From Candidatus Companilactobacillus pullicola (GTDB lineage Bacteria; Bacillota; Bacilli; Lactobacillales; Lactobacillaceae), in NCBI GenBank assembly GCA_019116025.1, contig DXCM01000090.1, positions 62,001 to 126,000 on the forward strand: 64,000 bases of DNA, in the 5' to 3' direction. The notes beneath the pieces are model-generated. The model did not search any database, was not told where the DNA came from, and saw only the letters and a program-made list of their open reading frames with translations. Shown here one piece after another: positions 50,605 to 60,283 of the stretch. Each line of letters opens with the position of its first letter. Position 1 is the first letter of the stretch. Position numbers and translations under genes: made by a program.

Positions 50605-51750
50605 CTATTTCATATTTGTATTTTTAATTAAACGTGCAATGTTCTCTGAAACTTGTTGTAAATTTTTATCAGTATCCGCAATAGCCTTTGACAGCTCTTC
50701 AACTCCAGGCACACAAGTAAAGATTGCGTCAATTCCCAAAGGATAAAGTTCCGATATTTTTTCACCAACAGAACCTGCAATCGCAATGACTGTTGCCTTT
50801 GGATTAACAGCTTTAGTTGCCTTGGCCACTCCAATCGGTGTCTTGCCAAACTTAGTTTGAAAGTCAATTTGACCTTCTCCTGTCACTACAACATCAGCAT
50901 CTTTTACTTTATCTTTTAAATCAGTATAGTCGACGACAATTTCGACTCCTGAACGCATTTCCGAGTGCGTAAAGGCTAAGAGTCCCGCACCCAATCCGCC
51001 AGCAGCACCAGCTCCAGGAACTTCTTCTAAATCTTTTCCAAGATCTCTTTTTAAAATGTCAGCGTAATGTGATAAAGCTTTATCCAAAAATTCAACCATT
51101 TTCTCATTAGCACCCTTTTGAGGCCCAAAAACATGACTGGCACCGTTGGGACCCGTTAAAGGATTGGTTACATCTGAAGCAATAATAACTTTAACATCCG
51201 CTAATTCTGGCAACATATTTGAGATATCGATTCGATCCAATTTCTCCAGCATGGCACCACCATATTGGAGTTCTTGGCCTTTTTCATCTAATAAATGAGC
51301 ACCTAAGGCTTGAGCCATACCAGCACCACCATCATTAGTAGCCGAACCACCAATTCCAATGATAATCGTCTTAGCGCCCTTTTGAATGGCTGACTTGATC
51401 AACTCACCAGTTCCAAAAGTTGTTGTGATATATGGATTTTGCGTAAATTGATTGATGTATTGAATCCCGCTAGCTTCTGCCATCTCAATAACAGCCACCT
51501 TGCCATCATCGATCAAACCGTAGTGAGCTGTTGTCTTATGGCCTAAAGGATTAACAACTTCCTCAGTTATAATTTGACCATTTTTAGCATCGACTAATGA
51601 TTGAACTGTTCCTTCACCACCATCGGCCATTGGTACATTGACAAACTCGGCTTCTGGATAAACTTTAGCAAAGCCTTTGTGCATTGCTTGAGCAACTTCC
51701 TTAGCTGTTAATGAATTTTTATATGAATCTGGAGCCAAAACTATTTTCAT
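50605..51750 (-). CDS. glxK: Glycerate kinase
   Basis: 381 residues of the GlxK/GarK (type I) family. The start APDSYKNSLTAKEVAQAM (shown in part) with P-loop-like PMADGGEGTVQSLVD, then GIGGSATNDGGAGMAQALG (about 130-148) and DVTNPLTGPNGASHVFGPQKG (shown in part), and FQTKFGKTPIGVAKAT identify it. Phosphorylates D-glycerate. Its start is 14 bp after the permease stop with AGGTGGATTATAA, so the two are one operon under CdaR. Confidence 0.96.
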   Translation of the reverse strand: MKIVLAPDSYKNSLTAKEVAQAMHKGFAKVYPEAEFVNVPMADGGEGTVQSLVDAKNGQIITEEVVNPLGHKTTAHYGLIDDGKVAVIEMAEASGIQYINQFTQNPYITTTFGTGELIKSAIQKGAKTIIIGIGGSATNDGGAGMAQALGAHLLDEKGQELQYGGAMLEKLDRIDISNMLPELADVKVIIASDVTNPLTGPNGASHVFGPQKGANEKMVEFLDKALSHYADILKRDLGKDLEEVPGAGAAGGLGAGLLAFTHSEMRSGVEIVVDYTDLKDKVKDADVVVTGEGQIDFQTKFGKTPIGVAKATKAVNPKATVIAIAGSVGEKISELYPLGIDAIFTCVPGVEELSKAIADTDKNLQQVSENIARLIKNTNMK

Positions 51751-51763
51751 TTATAATCCACCT

Positions 51764-53047
51764 CTAGAACAGATTTCCATACATTAATGTTGCTACAATC
51801 GTCATTGAAAGTCCAACGAGCATTTCCCAGAAGACAACGCTCATTCTTTCCTTAAAGTGCATGTCAACAGCTTTGGCTGTCACGTGGAAATAGTTACCAT
51901 GTGGCAATTGATCGATAACTGTGGCTCCGGTATGAACCATTGCTGCAGCGCCAGTACCGGAGATACCAAATGACATGATTGACTTACTGAATGAATTTGA
52001 AGCTAAGATAACACCAGTTGATGTTGATGCCGTTGCTGCTGCCATCAAGATACCGGCAATTGGTGCCAAGAACGTTCCAGAGATTCCGGAAACTTTTACT
52101 ATCTCAACTACCTTCTGGGGCAAGTCAGATGCTGAAACTAAACCAGCAATTGCACCAGCACCAATCAAAATCAGTACCACATCGGTCATACGTGCTAATC
52201 CACCAGTCATATATTTCAAAAACTTTTTACGTTGTCCCATTGCCAAAGTTCCAATTAAACCAGCAATCGGTAAAATATACATTGCATCCAAATTAAATGA
52301 TGCTAAGGCTTTGATTCCCAAAATATCACCTACAGGAGTGATCAATAAGAGGACGACCGCCACTAAAGGTGTCACAATGGCTGCCTTTAAACTTGGTAAG
52401 TCTTTTTCCTCTTTGGCTTCAAACTTACGATCAGCTGGTACAAAAGATCCTTTATTTTTGATCAAGGTAGCTAAAAGTACTGTCACAATAAGACCTACGA
52501 CTGCTGGTACAAAGTCAGCAATCATAACTTGTGAAAGTTCAACATTGAAACCTTTTGCAGCTGCAATTGTATTTGGATTAGGCGAAATAATATTTCCCGC
52601 TTTACCACCACCAGAAAGAGCTACCAATAATGAGAGCTTACTGTAGTGCATCTTTTGCCCTACCTCTAGAGCAATTGGTGCCACGATCAAAACTGCCACA
52701 GGAATGAATATCCCCACACCTGTTAGAACCATCGTCGATAACGCTAGAGCTAAAATCGCTAACTTATCATTAAAACGATTAACAATATTAGATGCGATCA
52801 CGTTGGCTGCACCTGATTCCATCATGACTCCAGCTAAAACACCAGCCGCAATCACACGGATAATTGTACCCATAACGCCAGAACTACCTTTAACGATCAC
52901 GTCTGTCGTTTGCGAAAGGTTCATTCCCCCAATTAAACAACCAACGATTGCGCCAAAAATTAATGCATAAATAGGATTAACTCTGAATAAAATCAATCCA
53001 ATTGCTAAAAGCAAACCTAATAAGGCTGCCCACCAAGCAATAACCAT
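51764..53047 (-). CDS. GntP-family glycerate or gluconate permease
   Basis: 427 residues with about 12 helices. The GntP signature region includes ALSGGGKAGNIISPNPNTIA (about 144-163) and a second one, STSTGVILASNSFSKSIMSF near the end. GntP proteins are H+-symporters of gluconate-like acids; here the kinase partner makes glycerate the likely substrate. ATG with GAGGAGGAAGTTTT upstream. Divergent from CdaR with 254 bp between holding nested palindromes. Confidence 0.92.
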   Translation of the reverse strand: MVIAWWAALLGLLLAIGLILFRVNPIYALIFGAIVGCLIGGMNLSQTTDVIVKGSSGVMGTIIRVIAAGVLAGVMMESGAANVIASNIVNRFNDKLAILALALSTMVLTGVGIFIPVAVLIVAPIALEVGQKMHYSKLSLLVALSGGGKAGNIISPNPNTIAAAKGFNVELSQVMIADFVPAVVGLIVTVLLATLIKNKGSFVPADRKFEAKEEKDLPSLKAAIVTPLVAVVLLLITPVGDILGIKALASFNLDAMYILPIAGLIGTLAMGQRKKFLKYMTGGLARMTDVVLILIGAGAIAGLVSASDLPQKVVEIVKVSGISGTFLAPIAGILMAAATASTSTGVILASNSFSKSIMSFGISGTGAAAMVHTGATVIDQLPHGNYFHVTAKAVDMHFKERMSVVFWEMLVGLSMTIVATLMYGNLF

Positions 53048-53069
53048 TTTAAAACTTCCTCCTCAAAAA

Positions 53070-53120
53070 CACGGTAATTGTTAAATATTGAACAATTATT
53101 AACTTTTGTATAATACCGTG
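53070..53120. promoter_or_regulatory. Nested palindromes, likely CdaR operator
   Basis: Outer arms CACGGTA (53070-53076) and TACCGTG (53114-53120), inner arms AATTGTT (53076-53082) and AACAATT (53091-53097). The site lies in the divergent region between the permease and the CdaR gene, with TATAAT at 53109-53114 overlapping it. Confidence 0.5.
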
Positions 53121-53301
53121 ATGAAATCACTAAATCAATGTACATTTGCACAAAAATAATTGGGTGATACTTTAAAAAATAATGAATTTTATTGATAAAT
53201 CAATGTTTTTAAATTTTAAAATAATGTAAAATATTTATATGCACAAATAACAGATTCAAGCTTTTGCATAACTTTGCTTGATCTTTAACAAGGAAAAAAT
53301 T

Positions 53302-54360
53302 ATGAAATTAGACCCTAAATTAGCACAATCTATTGTTGATAAAATGATGGATTACATCCCCTATAATATCAATATGATGAACGAAAAAGGCTACATCATT
53401 GCTAGTGGCAATAAAGATCGAATCAATACTTTACATATTGGTGCTATCGAAACCATAGAAAGCGGTAAAACTAAACCGATGATCGAATCTTTTGGTAAAT
53501 TTGGTCAGCCGGGCGTTAATATCCCCGTTGAATTCCAAGGCAAAACTATCGGTGTTATCGGTATTACTGGTGACCCTGAAAAAGTCACCCCCTTGGCTTC
53601 ACTACTTAAAGTTTCGACTGAACTGTTAATCACACAGATCAACAGTTCCAAGGCTGAAAATCAACGTAAAGAATCTTTAAATCACTTTCTCTATCAATGG
53701 ACGACAATTGACAATATTTCTGAAAACTTCGAATTGAAATCACGCGCTCAGGCTCTAAATATTAATCTTGAATTAAAACGTTATGCTCTCATTTTAGAAA
53801 CCGATAACCAGCCTACTATTTTAGAGGGTGATTTCTACTTTAGCAAAACACCACATCAACAGTTAATTATTACTAGAAACACTGACAACTTAGAAAAGTA
53901 TCTAGAGTACAGTCGTCTAAACAAAATTGTGATTGGTATTAGTAATCAAAGTGCCAATTTAAAGAAGGCTGTTCAACAGGCCATCGATACTATCAAAGTA
54001 GTTCACGAATTGCAGTTGACTAATGTTTATTACTATCAACAAATCACTTTCCTCAACCAATTGTTGCAAAGCCATCTTTATTCGGACAAATATATCAACA
54101 CCTTTAAGGGTTTACTCAAAACTAGAGCCGGTAAGGAATTGATCGACACACTCGATTGTTACTTCAAGTCGAATGGTAACGTAACCGACACCTCCACCAG
54201 ATTAAATATACATCGAAATACTACCAACTACCGTCTGAACAAAATTTCTGACTACTTTAACCTCGACTTGCATGATATTACGGATATGTTAGAGCTATAT
54301 ACTAACTATTTGCACTTCAAAAAATATCTTTACGAAAATAAATGGTTACCGTCTAACTAG
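53302..54360 (+). CDS. cdaR: CdaR-like sugar diacid/glycerate regulator
   Basis: 352 residues. The N-terminal diacid-recognition domain (about 1-135, MDYIPYNINMMNEKGYIIAS) is followed by a middle domain and a C-terminal PucR/CdaR helix-turn-helix (about 290-340, LIDTLDCYFKSNGNVTDTST with HRNTTNYRLNKI). It is the expected activator of glycerate or glucarate genes. I chose ATG 53302 with AAGGA upstream; an in-frame TTG at 53278 lies before that site. Divergent from the operon it probably controls. Confidence 0.93.
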   Translation: MKLDPKLAQSIVDKMMDYIPYNINMMNEKGYIIASGNKDRINTLHIGAIETIESGKTKPMIESFGKFGQPGVNIPVEFQGKTIGVIGITGDPEKVTPLASLLKVSTELLITQINSSKAENQRKESLNHFLYQWTTIDNISENFELKSRAQALNINLELKRYALILETDNQPTILEGDFYFSKTPHQQLIITRNTDNLEKYLEYSRLNKIVIGISNQSANLKKAVQQAIDTIKVVHELQLTNVYYYQQITFLNQLLQSHLYSDKYINTFKGLLKTRAGKELIDTLDCYFKSNGNVTDTSTRLNIHRNTTNYRLNKISDYFNLDLHDITDMLELYTNYLHFKKYLYENKWLPSN

Positions 54361-54425
54361 ACTTTTATTGACATTATGTTTACCATTTTCACGAAGACTA
54401 ATAATTAATCTAAAGAGGTCTAATA

Positions 54426-55151
54426 ATGGTATTAATGAATCTTAATTATCGTACAAATTATTTACACACTTATTTCAAAACTTCCGTCGTCATTCCTGAT
54501 ACTAATGAAGATAATTACACGACTGTGTGGTTGTTGCATGGATATACTGGTGACAATACTGCTTGGGGTAAGCATGTTTATATCGAAGAAATCGCTCGTA
54601 AATATAACATGGCAATTATCATGCCTGACGGTCTAAATTCATTTTATTCTGATTCTAAATTCATTCCTTATTACTCTTTTTTCATAGATGAATTTATTCC
54701 TAAAATGCAAAACCTATTACCGATCTCTAAAGATCCGGCCAAAAACTATATCGTCGGTTCAAGTATGGGTGGCTACGGCGCCTTAAAATTTGCTTTTAAA
54801 AATCCCGATAAATTCGGTAAAGTAGCTGCTTTATCACCCATTACCGATATCGAACATTTCCGAGACAATCCTAAATGCCCCATGTCTAAAGATACCTTCA
54901 ACGCTATTTTTGACAGTCCTGAAGAGATAGCCAAAAATCAACTGATCAATATTTATAACAATCGCCAACCAAAGTTACCTATCTTAACACTCTGTGGTGA
55001 TATTGATTTTATGCATGAAGACAACGTTATGTTCAAGAATTTCTTAACGATTCACGCTAAAGATCATTACACTTGGATGCCAGTTGAAGGAGACCATTCT
55101 TGGAAAGTTTGGAGCAGCAACATCCAGAATATTTTTGATTGGTTATCATAG
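54426..55151 (+). CDS. Esterase family protein (tributyrin esterase/EstA type)
   Basis: 241 residues of alpha/beta hydrolase fold. The oxyanion region is WLLHGYTGDN, the nucleophile motif is VGSSMGGYGALK (S near residue 114), the acid is in LCGDIDFMHEDN, and the catalytic His is in GDHSWKVW. Acts on short-chain acyl esters; substrate unproved. ATG 54426 has AAAGAGGTC upstream. It is 66 bp after the regulator, possibly on its own transcript, and 71 bp before a HAD gene. Confidence 0.92.
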   Translation: MVLMNLNYRTNYLHTYFKTSVVIPDTNEDNYTTVWLLHGYTGDNTAWGKHVYIEEIARKYNMAIIMPDGLNSFYSDSKFIPYYSFFIDEFIPKMQNLLPISKDPAKNYIVGSSMGGYGALKFAFKNPDKFGKVAALSPITDIEHFRDNPKCPMSKDTFNAIFDSPEEIAKNQLINIYNNRQPKLPILTLCGDIDFMHEDNVMFKNFLTIHAKDHYTWMPVEGDHSWKVWSSNIQNIFDWLS

Positions 55152-55221
55152 CTTTCATATAAATATATTTATATAATGATATTATGGATATGAAATCTTT
55201 TTATGGAAGAAGTCTTCTATC

Positions 55222-55881
55222 ATGTCTGAAAAATATCTTACTTTTGATTGTTATGGCACTTTGCTTCAAGAAAATAACACTTACGACGAGATCGAAAAAA
55301 TAGCTCTTCAAGTTGGGGTTGACCCCTCAATTGCCCGACAACGTTTTGAAACTTATCAAAATGATTCCAACAATGTACATCCCTATTTGGATTATGATCT
55401 ACTCATTCGTAATAATTTGATTCATTTAGATTATCAATTTGGTTTAAAACATCAATTCGAAAAATATTTTGTTGATGTGATGATTGCTCATCAAAATTTA
55501 GTTCCCTTTCCAGAAACAATTAAGACACTAAAAACACTGGTTAAGCGTGATTACCATCTTATTATCATGTCCAATTCCTCATGGGACATCATCGATAAAA
55601 ACGTTCAAAAACTCGAAGTACCTTTTGACATCTGGACAGCTGAGGATGTTCATGCTTACAAACCTGACCTTCACTTTTTTGAGACTGTTGAAAAGGAATA
55701 CGGTTTTACATCCCAAAATCACTGGCACCTCGCTGAAGGTTATGAAAGTGATATTATTTCAACCGACAAAATGGGGTGGCCGTCTATTTGGGTCAATCGT
55801 TCAAAAGCTTCAGCATCAAGTTCTGTTCAACCGACACATACAGTCTCTGACTTAACTTCCACATTGGAATTTTTAAATTAA
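55222..55881 (+). CDS. HAD hydrolase, haloacid dehalogenase type II-like
   Basis: 219 residues. Motif I FDCYGTLL has nucleophile D9. Motif II is IMSNSSW near 116-122, a Lys follows, and motif III reads WHLAEGYESDIISTDKMGWP with the terminal Asp. It hydrolyses a small phosphate or halo-acid substrate, unassigned. Located between an esterase and a terminator; no clear pathway partner. Confidence 0.85.
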   Translation: MSEKYLTFDCYGTLLQENNTYDEIEKIALQVGVDPSIARQRFETYQNDSNNVHPYLDYDLLIRNNLIHLDYQFGLKHQFEKYFVDVMIAHQNLVPFPETIKTLKTLVKRDYHLIIMSNSSWDIIDKNVQKLEVPFDIWTAEDVHAYKPDLHFFETVEKEYGFTSQNHWHLAEGYESDIISTDKMGWPSIWVNRSKASASSSVQPTHTVSDLTSTLEFLN

Positions 55882-55888
55882 TTGACAC

Positions 55889-55935
55889 TAAAAAATACCA
55901 ACCAATTTAGATTAACGATTGGTTGGTATTTTCAT
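55889..55935. terminator. Terminator after the HAD gene
   Basis: AAATACCAACCAAT pairs with ATTGGTTGGTATTT, with T tail on the plus strand and A run upstream. Confidence 0.93.
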
Positions 55936-55998
55936 ATATAAAACAAATTCACTGACTTATAATGATAGTAAAGATGTACGAGAAAGCGAGGGACTTTT

Positions 55999-56844
55999 AT
56001 GCAATACATTACGTTTAATCATCAGAAGACTTCCGCCATTGGTATTGGCACTTGGCATATCGGCGAAGGAAACCAATCCCAAACTGAAGCAGAAATGCAG
56101 GCTATCAGATATGGTCTGGATCATGGCGTTAATCTTATCGATACTGCTGAAATGTACGGTGAAGGCTTATCGGAATCACTAGTTGGTAATGTACTAAAAG
56201 ATTATCATCGTGAAGATTTGCAACTGATTTCTAAATTCTATCCATTTCACGCAACTCCACAGTTAATCGAAACAAGTTTAAAAGCTAGTCTCAAGCGACT
56301 TCAAACCGACTATCTAGATCTGTATTTACTTCATTGGCGTGGTAATACACCACTTTCAGAAACTGTCTCTGGATTAGAAAAAATGGTCCAAGCTGGCCTC
56401 ATTAAAAATTGGGGTGTTTCCAACTTTGATTTAAATGATTTGAAGGAATTATCCAATCTGGAAAATGGTAACCATTGTCGTATCAACGAAGATCTCTATA
56501 ATATTGGTAGTCGAGGAATCGAGTATTCGATTTTACCATGGCAAAAGCAGCATGACATGTCATTTGTTGGTTACTCTCCTTTTGGTTCTGATGGCAGCGA
56601 ATATCTTAATATCAAACCAGTCATCAAAGAGATGGCTTTACAAAAGAACATTTCAATTCATCAGTTGCTTTTGGCCTGGGTCCTTCGTAATCATGATTTG
56701 TTGAGTATTCCAAAGACTGGTTCCGCAAATCATATGCAAAGTAATATAGCCGCTCTTGATGTTCAATTCACTGCTGACGAATTAGAACTTCTAGATAAAA
56801 GTTACCCTAAACCTACTAGTGAACCATCCCTTGAAACTATTTAA
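55999..56844 (+). CDS. Aldo/keto reductase
   Basis: 281 residues of the AKR fold. The catalytic tetrad is intact: D48 (IDTAEMYG), Y53, K79 and H112 (YLLHWRG). The NADPH pocket uses the usual C-terminal IPKTGSANH loop (about 236-244). It reduces aldehydes or ketones; substrate unknown. RBS GAGGGAC. Convergent with ribH through a bidirectional terminator. Confidence 0.93.
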   Translation: MQYITFNHQKTSAIGIGTWHIGEGNQSQTEAEMQAIRYGLDHGVNLIDTAEMYGEGLSESLVGNVLKDYHREDLQLISKFYPFHATPQLIETSLKASLKRLQTDYLDLYLLHWRGNTPLSETVSGLEKMVQAGLIKNWGVSNFDLNDLKELSNLENGNHCRINEDLYNIGSRGIEYSILPWQKQHDMSFVGYSPFGSDGSEYLNIKPVIKEMALQKNISIHQLLLAWVLRNHDLLSIPKTGSANHMQSNIAALDVQFTADELELLDKSYPKPTSEPSLETI

Positions 56845-56848
56845 TTAT

Positions 56849-56882
56849 TTTAACGTGAGACTTTTCTCACGTTATTTTTTTA
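56849..56882. terminator. Bidirectional terminator between akr and ribH
   Basis: AACGTGAGA pairs with TCTCACGTT over a CTTT loop, with a T run to the right. It overlaps the ribH stop region. Confidence 0.9.
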
Positions 56883-57339
56883 ACTCAATTTCCAAATTTG
56901 CCATTTCAACAACGTCTACTGCACATTCAGAACCCTTGTTACCAGCTTTACCACCAGCACGATTCAATGCTTGTGCCATATTTTCTGTTGTTAGAATACC
57001 GTACATTACTGGTACAAAACCATTTAGAGAAGTTTGACTGACTCCTGTTGCTGATTCAGCACAGACATAATCAAAATGGGCTGTTTCACCTTTAACAACG
57101 GCTCCTAAAGCAATAATGCCATCAAAGCGTTCACTTTCAGACAACAATTTAACAATTCGTGGAATCTCCATTGCTCCTGGAACTTTGACTACGGTAATAT
57201 TCTGTTCTGCCACATTCAGTTGCAACAATTTTTCTCGTGCTCCGTTTAGTAACTTATTAGTGACAATGTCATTAAATTTAGCTACAACAATCGCAATATT
57301 TAATTTTTCTCCATTCAATTGACCGACTATTTCTGGCAT
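56872..57339 (-). CDS. ribH: 6,7-dimethyl-8-ribityllumazine synthase
   Basis: 155 residues, standard length. IAIVVAKFNDIVTNKLLNGA (about 14-33) binds the ribityl substrate, and TAHFDYVCAESATGV holds the catalytic H (near 88). It condenses the aminoribitylamino-uracil with the RibB product. The gene follows ribBA with one base between (57340), the last gene of the rib operon. Confidence 0.97.
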   Translation of the reverse strand: MPEIVGQLNGEKLNIAIVVAKFNDIVTNKLLNGAREKLLQLNVAEQNITVVKVPGAMEIPRIVKLLSESERFDGIIALGAVVKGETAHFDYVCAESATGVSQTSLNGFVPVMYGILTTENMAQALNRAGGKAGNKGSECAVDVVEMANLEIELKK

Positions 57340-57340
57340 T

Positions 57341-58543
57341 CTACTCTACCTCACTTAATAGATGATGAAATTTGTGTTTCTTAGTTTCTAAATACTTTAT
57401 GTCACTTTTATTGGGGTGCATTTCTAAAGGCACTCGTGTAACTGTCAGTCCCATCTGCTTTAATTGATCAACTTTATCAGGATTGTTAGTCAACAACGAA
57501 ATAGAAGTTATGTCTAATTTGTTCAACACGGCAGTAACGACTCGATAATCACGTTGATCTGCTGGAAAACCCAATTTTAGATTGGCCTCGACGGTATCTA
57601 AGCCTTGATCTTGTAATTGATAAGCTCGTAATTTATTGATCAAACCAATCCCACGACCTTCTTGATTCAAATAAATTACGGCTCCGGATTTATTTTCTTC
57701 AATTTTTTGCAATGCAGTCGCCAATTGCTCTCCACAATCACAACGCATTGAGCCTAAAACGTCTCCCGTAAAACATTCTGAGTGAACACGGACTAAGAGA
57801 TTTTTTTGCTGCTGAATTTCGCCTTTATAAATAATCAGAATGGGATCTTGTTTGAATAGGAATGACTTTAATCGAAAATGTCCATATTTAGTAGGCAAAT
57901 CTACATCTGACACTTCTGTTAATACATCAACATCACGTGCAAAACGATAATCAATAATATCTTTTATCGTAATTAGAGACATTTCATGCTCCTTGGCAAA
58001 AGCTTTTAATTCTGGTCTACGGGCCATTCTTCCATTATCTTTAACCATCTCGCAAATGTAGGCAACTGGAGAAGATTGGGAAAGTTTAGCTAAATCAACG
58101 GCTGCTTCCGTATGGCCATCACGTTCTAGTACTCCTCCATCTTTAGCAATCAATGGGAAAATATGTCCCGGATGATAAAAGTCTTGTGGATCTTGTGAAA
58201 CTGCTAATTTCTTTATCGTATCTGCACGGTCAAACGCTGAAATACCCGTAGTAGTTGTCTTGGCATCAGTACTGACGGTAAAAGCAGTATTAAAAGCATC
58301 GTGTCCTTTTGTCATCAAATGAAGGTCCAATTTATTAGCTTGCTTCGAACTCATTGGTACACAAAGCAAACCCTTAGCATGACTGATCATAAAGTTTACT
58401 GCTTCAGGAGTAACAAAATCCGCTAGACCAATCATGTCGCCCTCGGCTTCTCTTTTTGTTGAATCAGCTACGATAATTAGCTTTCCTTGCTTTAATTCTT
58501 CAATTGCACGTTCCACTTTTTGAATTGTCTCATTAATTGACAT
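57341..58543 (-). CDS. ribBA: Bifunctional RibBA: DHBP synthase and GTP cyclohydrolase II
   Basis: 400 residues. The N-terminal DHBP synthase (about 1-200) has TKREAEGDMIGLADFVTPEA with metal-binding acids. The C-terminal GTP cyclohydrolase II (about 205-400) has the zinc Cys cluster CFTGDVLGSMRCDCGEQLAT (about 256-275) and the NQEGRGIGLINKLRAYQLQD motif. The two activities start the two branches of riboflavin synthesis. It overlaps ribE by 11 bp, so expression is coupled. Confidence 0.97.
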   Translation of the reverse strand: MSINETIQKVERAIEELKQGKLIIVADSTKREAEGDMIGLADFVTPEAVNFMISHAKGLLCVPMSSKQANKLDLHLMTKGHDAFNTAFTVSTDAKTTTTGISAFDRADTIKKLAVSQDPQDFYHPGHIFPLIAKDGGVLERDGHTEAAVDLAKLSQSSPVAYICEMVKDNGRMARRPELKAFAKEHEMSLITIKDIIDYRFARDVDVLTEVSDVDLPTKYGHFRLKSFLFKQDPILIIYKGEIQQQKNLLVRVHSECFTGDVLGSMRCDCGEQLATALQKIEENKSGAVIYLNQEGRGIGLINKLRAYQLQDQGLDTVEANLKLGFPADQRDYRVVTAVLNKLDITSISLLTNNPDKVDQLKQMGLTVTRVPLEMHPNKSDIKYLETKKHKFHHLLSEVE

Positions 58544-59132
58544 TTTGATACCCCCGCTTAAATGCTTGAATAATATATTTTCCTAAAATATCGGTTTCCA
58601 AATTAACAGTTTGACCAATCTCCAAATTTCCTAAAACCGTTTCTTTACTCGTGTAAGGAATAATACCGACCTGAAAATCTTTATCGGTTACCTGAATCAA
58701 GGTTAAGCTGACACCATCAATGGCAATTGATCCTTTTTCAACTAGATAAGGTAAAAACTGCGATGCAATAGAAAAAGTTAATAAGATTGAATTCTTAGCT
58801 AATTCTCTTTTCAAAAGTTGACCTGTAGTGTCAACGTGTCCCAAAACAAAATGTCCGCCTAGTTCATCATTTGGTCTCAACGCCGGTTCCAAGTTAACTT
58901 TTTGACCAGTTGTTAAATCAGCAATATTAGTCCTTTTAACTGTTTCCGGCATGACTTCAACTTGGATCTGATTATTCTGAGAATCAATAATTGTTAGACA
59001 AATGCCATCTATCGCAACGCTGTCGCCTAAGTGTACTGTTCCAAAATTGTGTTGAATGGTCAAAACAAAATTTTCTTTAGTCTGATCAATAGCAATCACA
59101 CTACCAATATCCTTTACAATTCCTGTAAACAT
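58533..59132 (-). CDS. ribE: Riboflavin synthase alpha subunit
   Basis: 199 residues with two lumazine-binding halves: MFTGIVKDIGS (N-terminal hallmark) and, after GHFVLGHVDTTGQL (about 95-108), a second copy. It dismutates two ribityllumazines into riboflavin plus the recycled pyrimidine. I chose ATG 59132 with GGAGGTTAGATTA just upstream; a TTG five codons earlier is fused to that site. The ribD stop and this start share a base (TAATG). Confidence 0.96.
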   Translation of the reverse strand: MFTGIVKDIGSVIAIDQTKENFVLTIQHNFGTVHLGDSVAIDGICLTIIDSQNNQIQVEVMPETVKRTNIADLTTGQKVNLEPALRPNDELGGHFVLGHVDTTGQLLKRELAKNSILLTFSIASQFLPYLVEKGSIAIDGVSLTLIQVTDKDFQVGIIPYTSKETVLGNLEIGQTVNLETDILGKYIIQAFKRGYQNVN

Positions 59133-60163
59133 TAATCTAACCTCCAAGTTGTGATTTTTAAATTTGAACCCAACTGCTCTACAGTCAAATCACTGAAATT
59201 CATTGTCGGTAACTGCTTACCCCAGATTGCTGGTAATCCTTGGCCAAAAATCTTGTTGGCGAGGTAGATAATGATATGATCAACTAACTCTTGTTCAAAA
59301 AAATCAGCTTGAATATGACTGCCACCTTCAACCAAAACCGACTCCAAACCCTGCTTGCCTAAATAATCAATAACCCTTTGTGGGGTCCAATCATTCACCA
59401 AAATCCGTACATTTTGAGGAAATTCTTGCTGCGATTGTGTTCCACTAAAAATCCAAATAGGACCTGATGCTTGAAACAATCGACCGTTTAAAGCAATCGT
59501 ATTAATATCACGTACCATCACCGCTCGAATTGGTGGAAACATCAAATCTTTTGTGCGGACAGTTAATTTGGGATCATCAACCTTTAACGTATTTTCACCA
59601 ATTAGAATTACTTGATTCTGTTCACGTAACTTCTGGGAATCATCAAAGGCCAATTGATTTGAGATCATTGAGCGAGTTCCTTTTTTTCGATTAATTTTTC
59701 CATCCAAGGTCATGGCGTACTTCAAGGTAACCAACGGACGTTTATTTTTATAGAAAAAATTATATGCAGAATTTAAATCCGAAGAAAGTTCCAGTATTTC
59801 TACCTCAACACCGTGATCTCTTAGATATTCAACTCCTCGTCCGCTAACGATAGGATTAGGATCAATTTGTCCAATCACAACTTTTTTAATTCCCACTTCA
59901 ACTATTTTCTGAACGCAAGGTGGTGTTTTGCCAAAATGCGAACAGGGTTCCAAAGTAACGTACAGAGTGGATCCCTTAGCTTGTGCTATATCACTTAAAC
60001 TATTCAAAGCATTAATTTCTGCATGGTTTTGACCAAAAGTCTCATGGTGTCCTTGTCCTAGAACTTGATTGTCCTTAACTATAACGGCACCAACTTGTGG
60101 ATTAGTCCAAGTGTTTTTTCCCTTTCTAGCCTCTATAAAAGCCAATTTCATAAATTTTTCCAA
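59132..60163 (-). CDS. ribD: Bifunctional riboflavin deaminase/reductase RibD
   Basis: 343 residues. Deaminase domain (1 to about 145) with zinc ligands H48 (HAEINAL) and two Cys in TLEPCSHFGKTPPC. Reductase domain (about 146-343) with TLKYAMTLDGKINRKKGTRS and EGGSHIQADFF. Performs deamination and ribose reduction in the second branch. The start is TTG 60163 with GGGGTGA seven bases upstream; an ATG four codons inside is a fallback. First gene of the ribD-E-BA-H operon. Confidence 0.96.
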   Translation of the reverse strand: MEKFMKLAFIEARKGKNTWTNPQVGAVIVKDNQVLGQGHHETFGQNHAEINALNSLSDIAQAKGSTLYVTLEPCSHFGKTPPCVQKIVEVGIKKVVIGQIDPNPIVSGRGVEYLRDHGVEVEILELSSDLNSAYNFFYKNKRPLVTLKYAMTLDGKINRKKGTRSMISNQLAFDDSQKLREQNQVILIGENTLKVDDPKLTVRTKDLMFPPIRAVMVRDINTIALNGRLFQASGPIWIFSGTQSQQEFPQNVRILVNDWTPQRVIDYLGKQGLESVLVEGGSHIQADFFEQELVDHIIIYLANKIFGQGLPAIWGKQLPTMNFSDLTVEQLGSNLKITTWRLD

Positions 60164-60283
60164 TGCTTATTCACCCCACAAAAAAAGCCCCGCAATAATT
60201 ATTGCGGGGCTTTCAAGATAAGCTAAATAAGACTTCATACGAGTGCAGTCCAAAAAAGACTTATCAATAGCATGAAATATTAT
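60164..60283 (-). promoter_or_regulatory. ribD leader between riboswitch and gene
   Basis: About 120 nt between aptamer and ribD. It ends with the attenuator hairpin at 60181-60213 and carries an A-rich and T-rich spacer; no ORF. Confidence 0.75.
60181..60213 (-). terminator. Riboswitch terminator of the rib operon
   Basis: Minus strand: AAAGCCCCGCAATAA pairs with TTATTGCGGGGCTTT, a perfect GC-rich stem followed by six T. Confidence 0.95.

Noticed and set aside
51975..52646. 223-codon plus-strand frame opposite the GntP permease
   Set aside because: It mirrors the permease codons, has no ribosome site or promoter, and conflicts with a clear gene.
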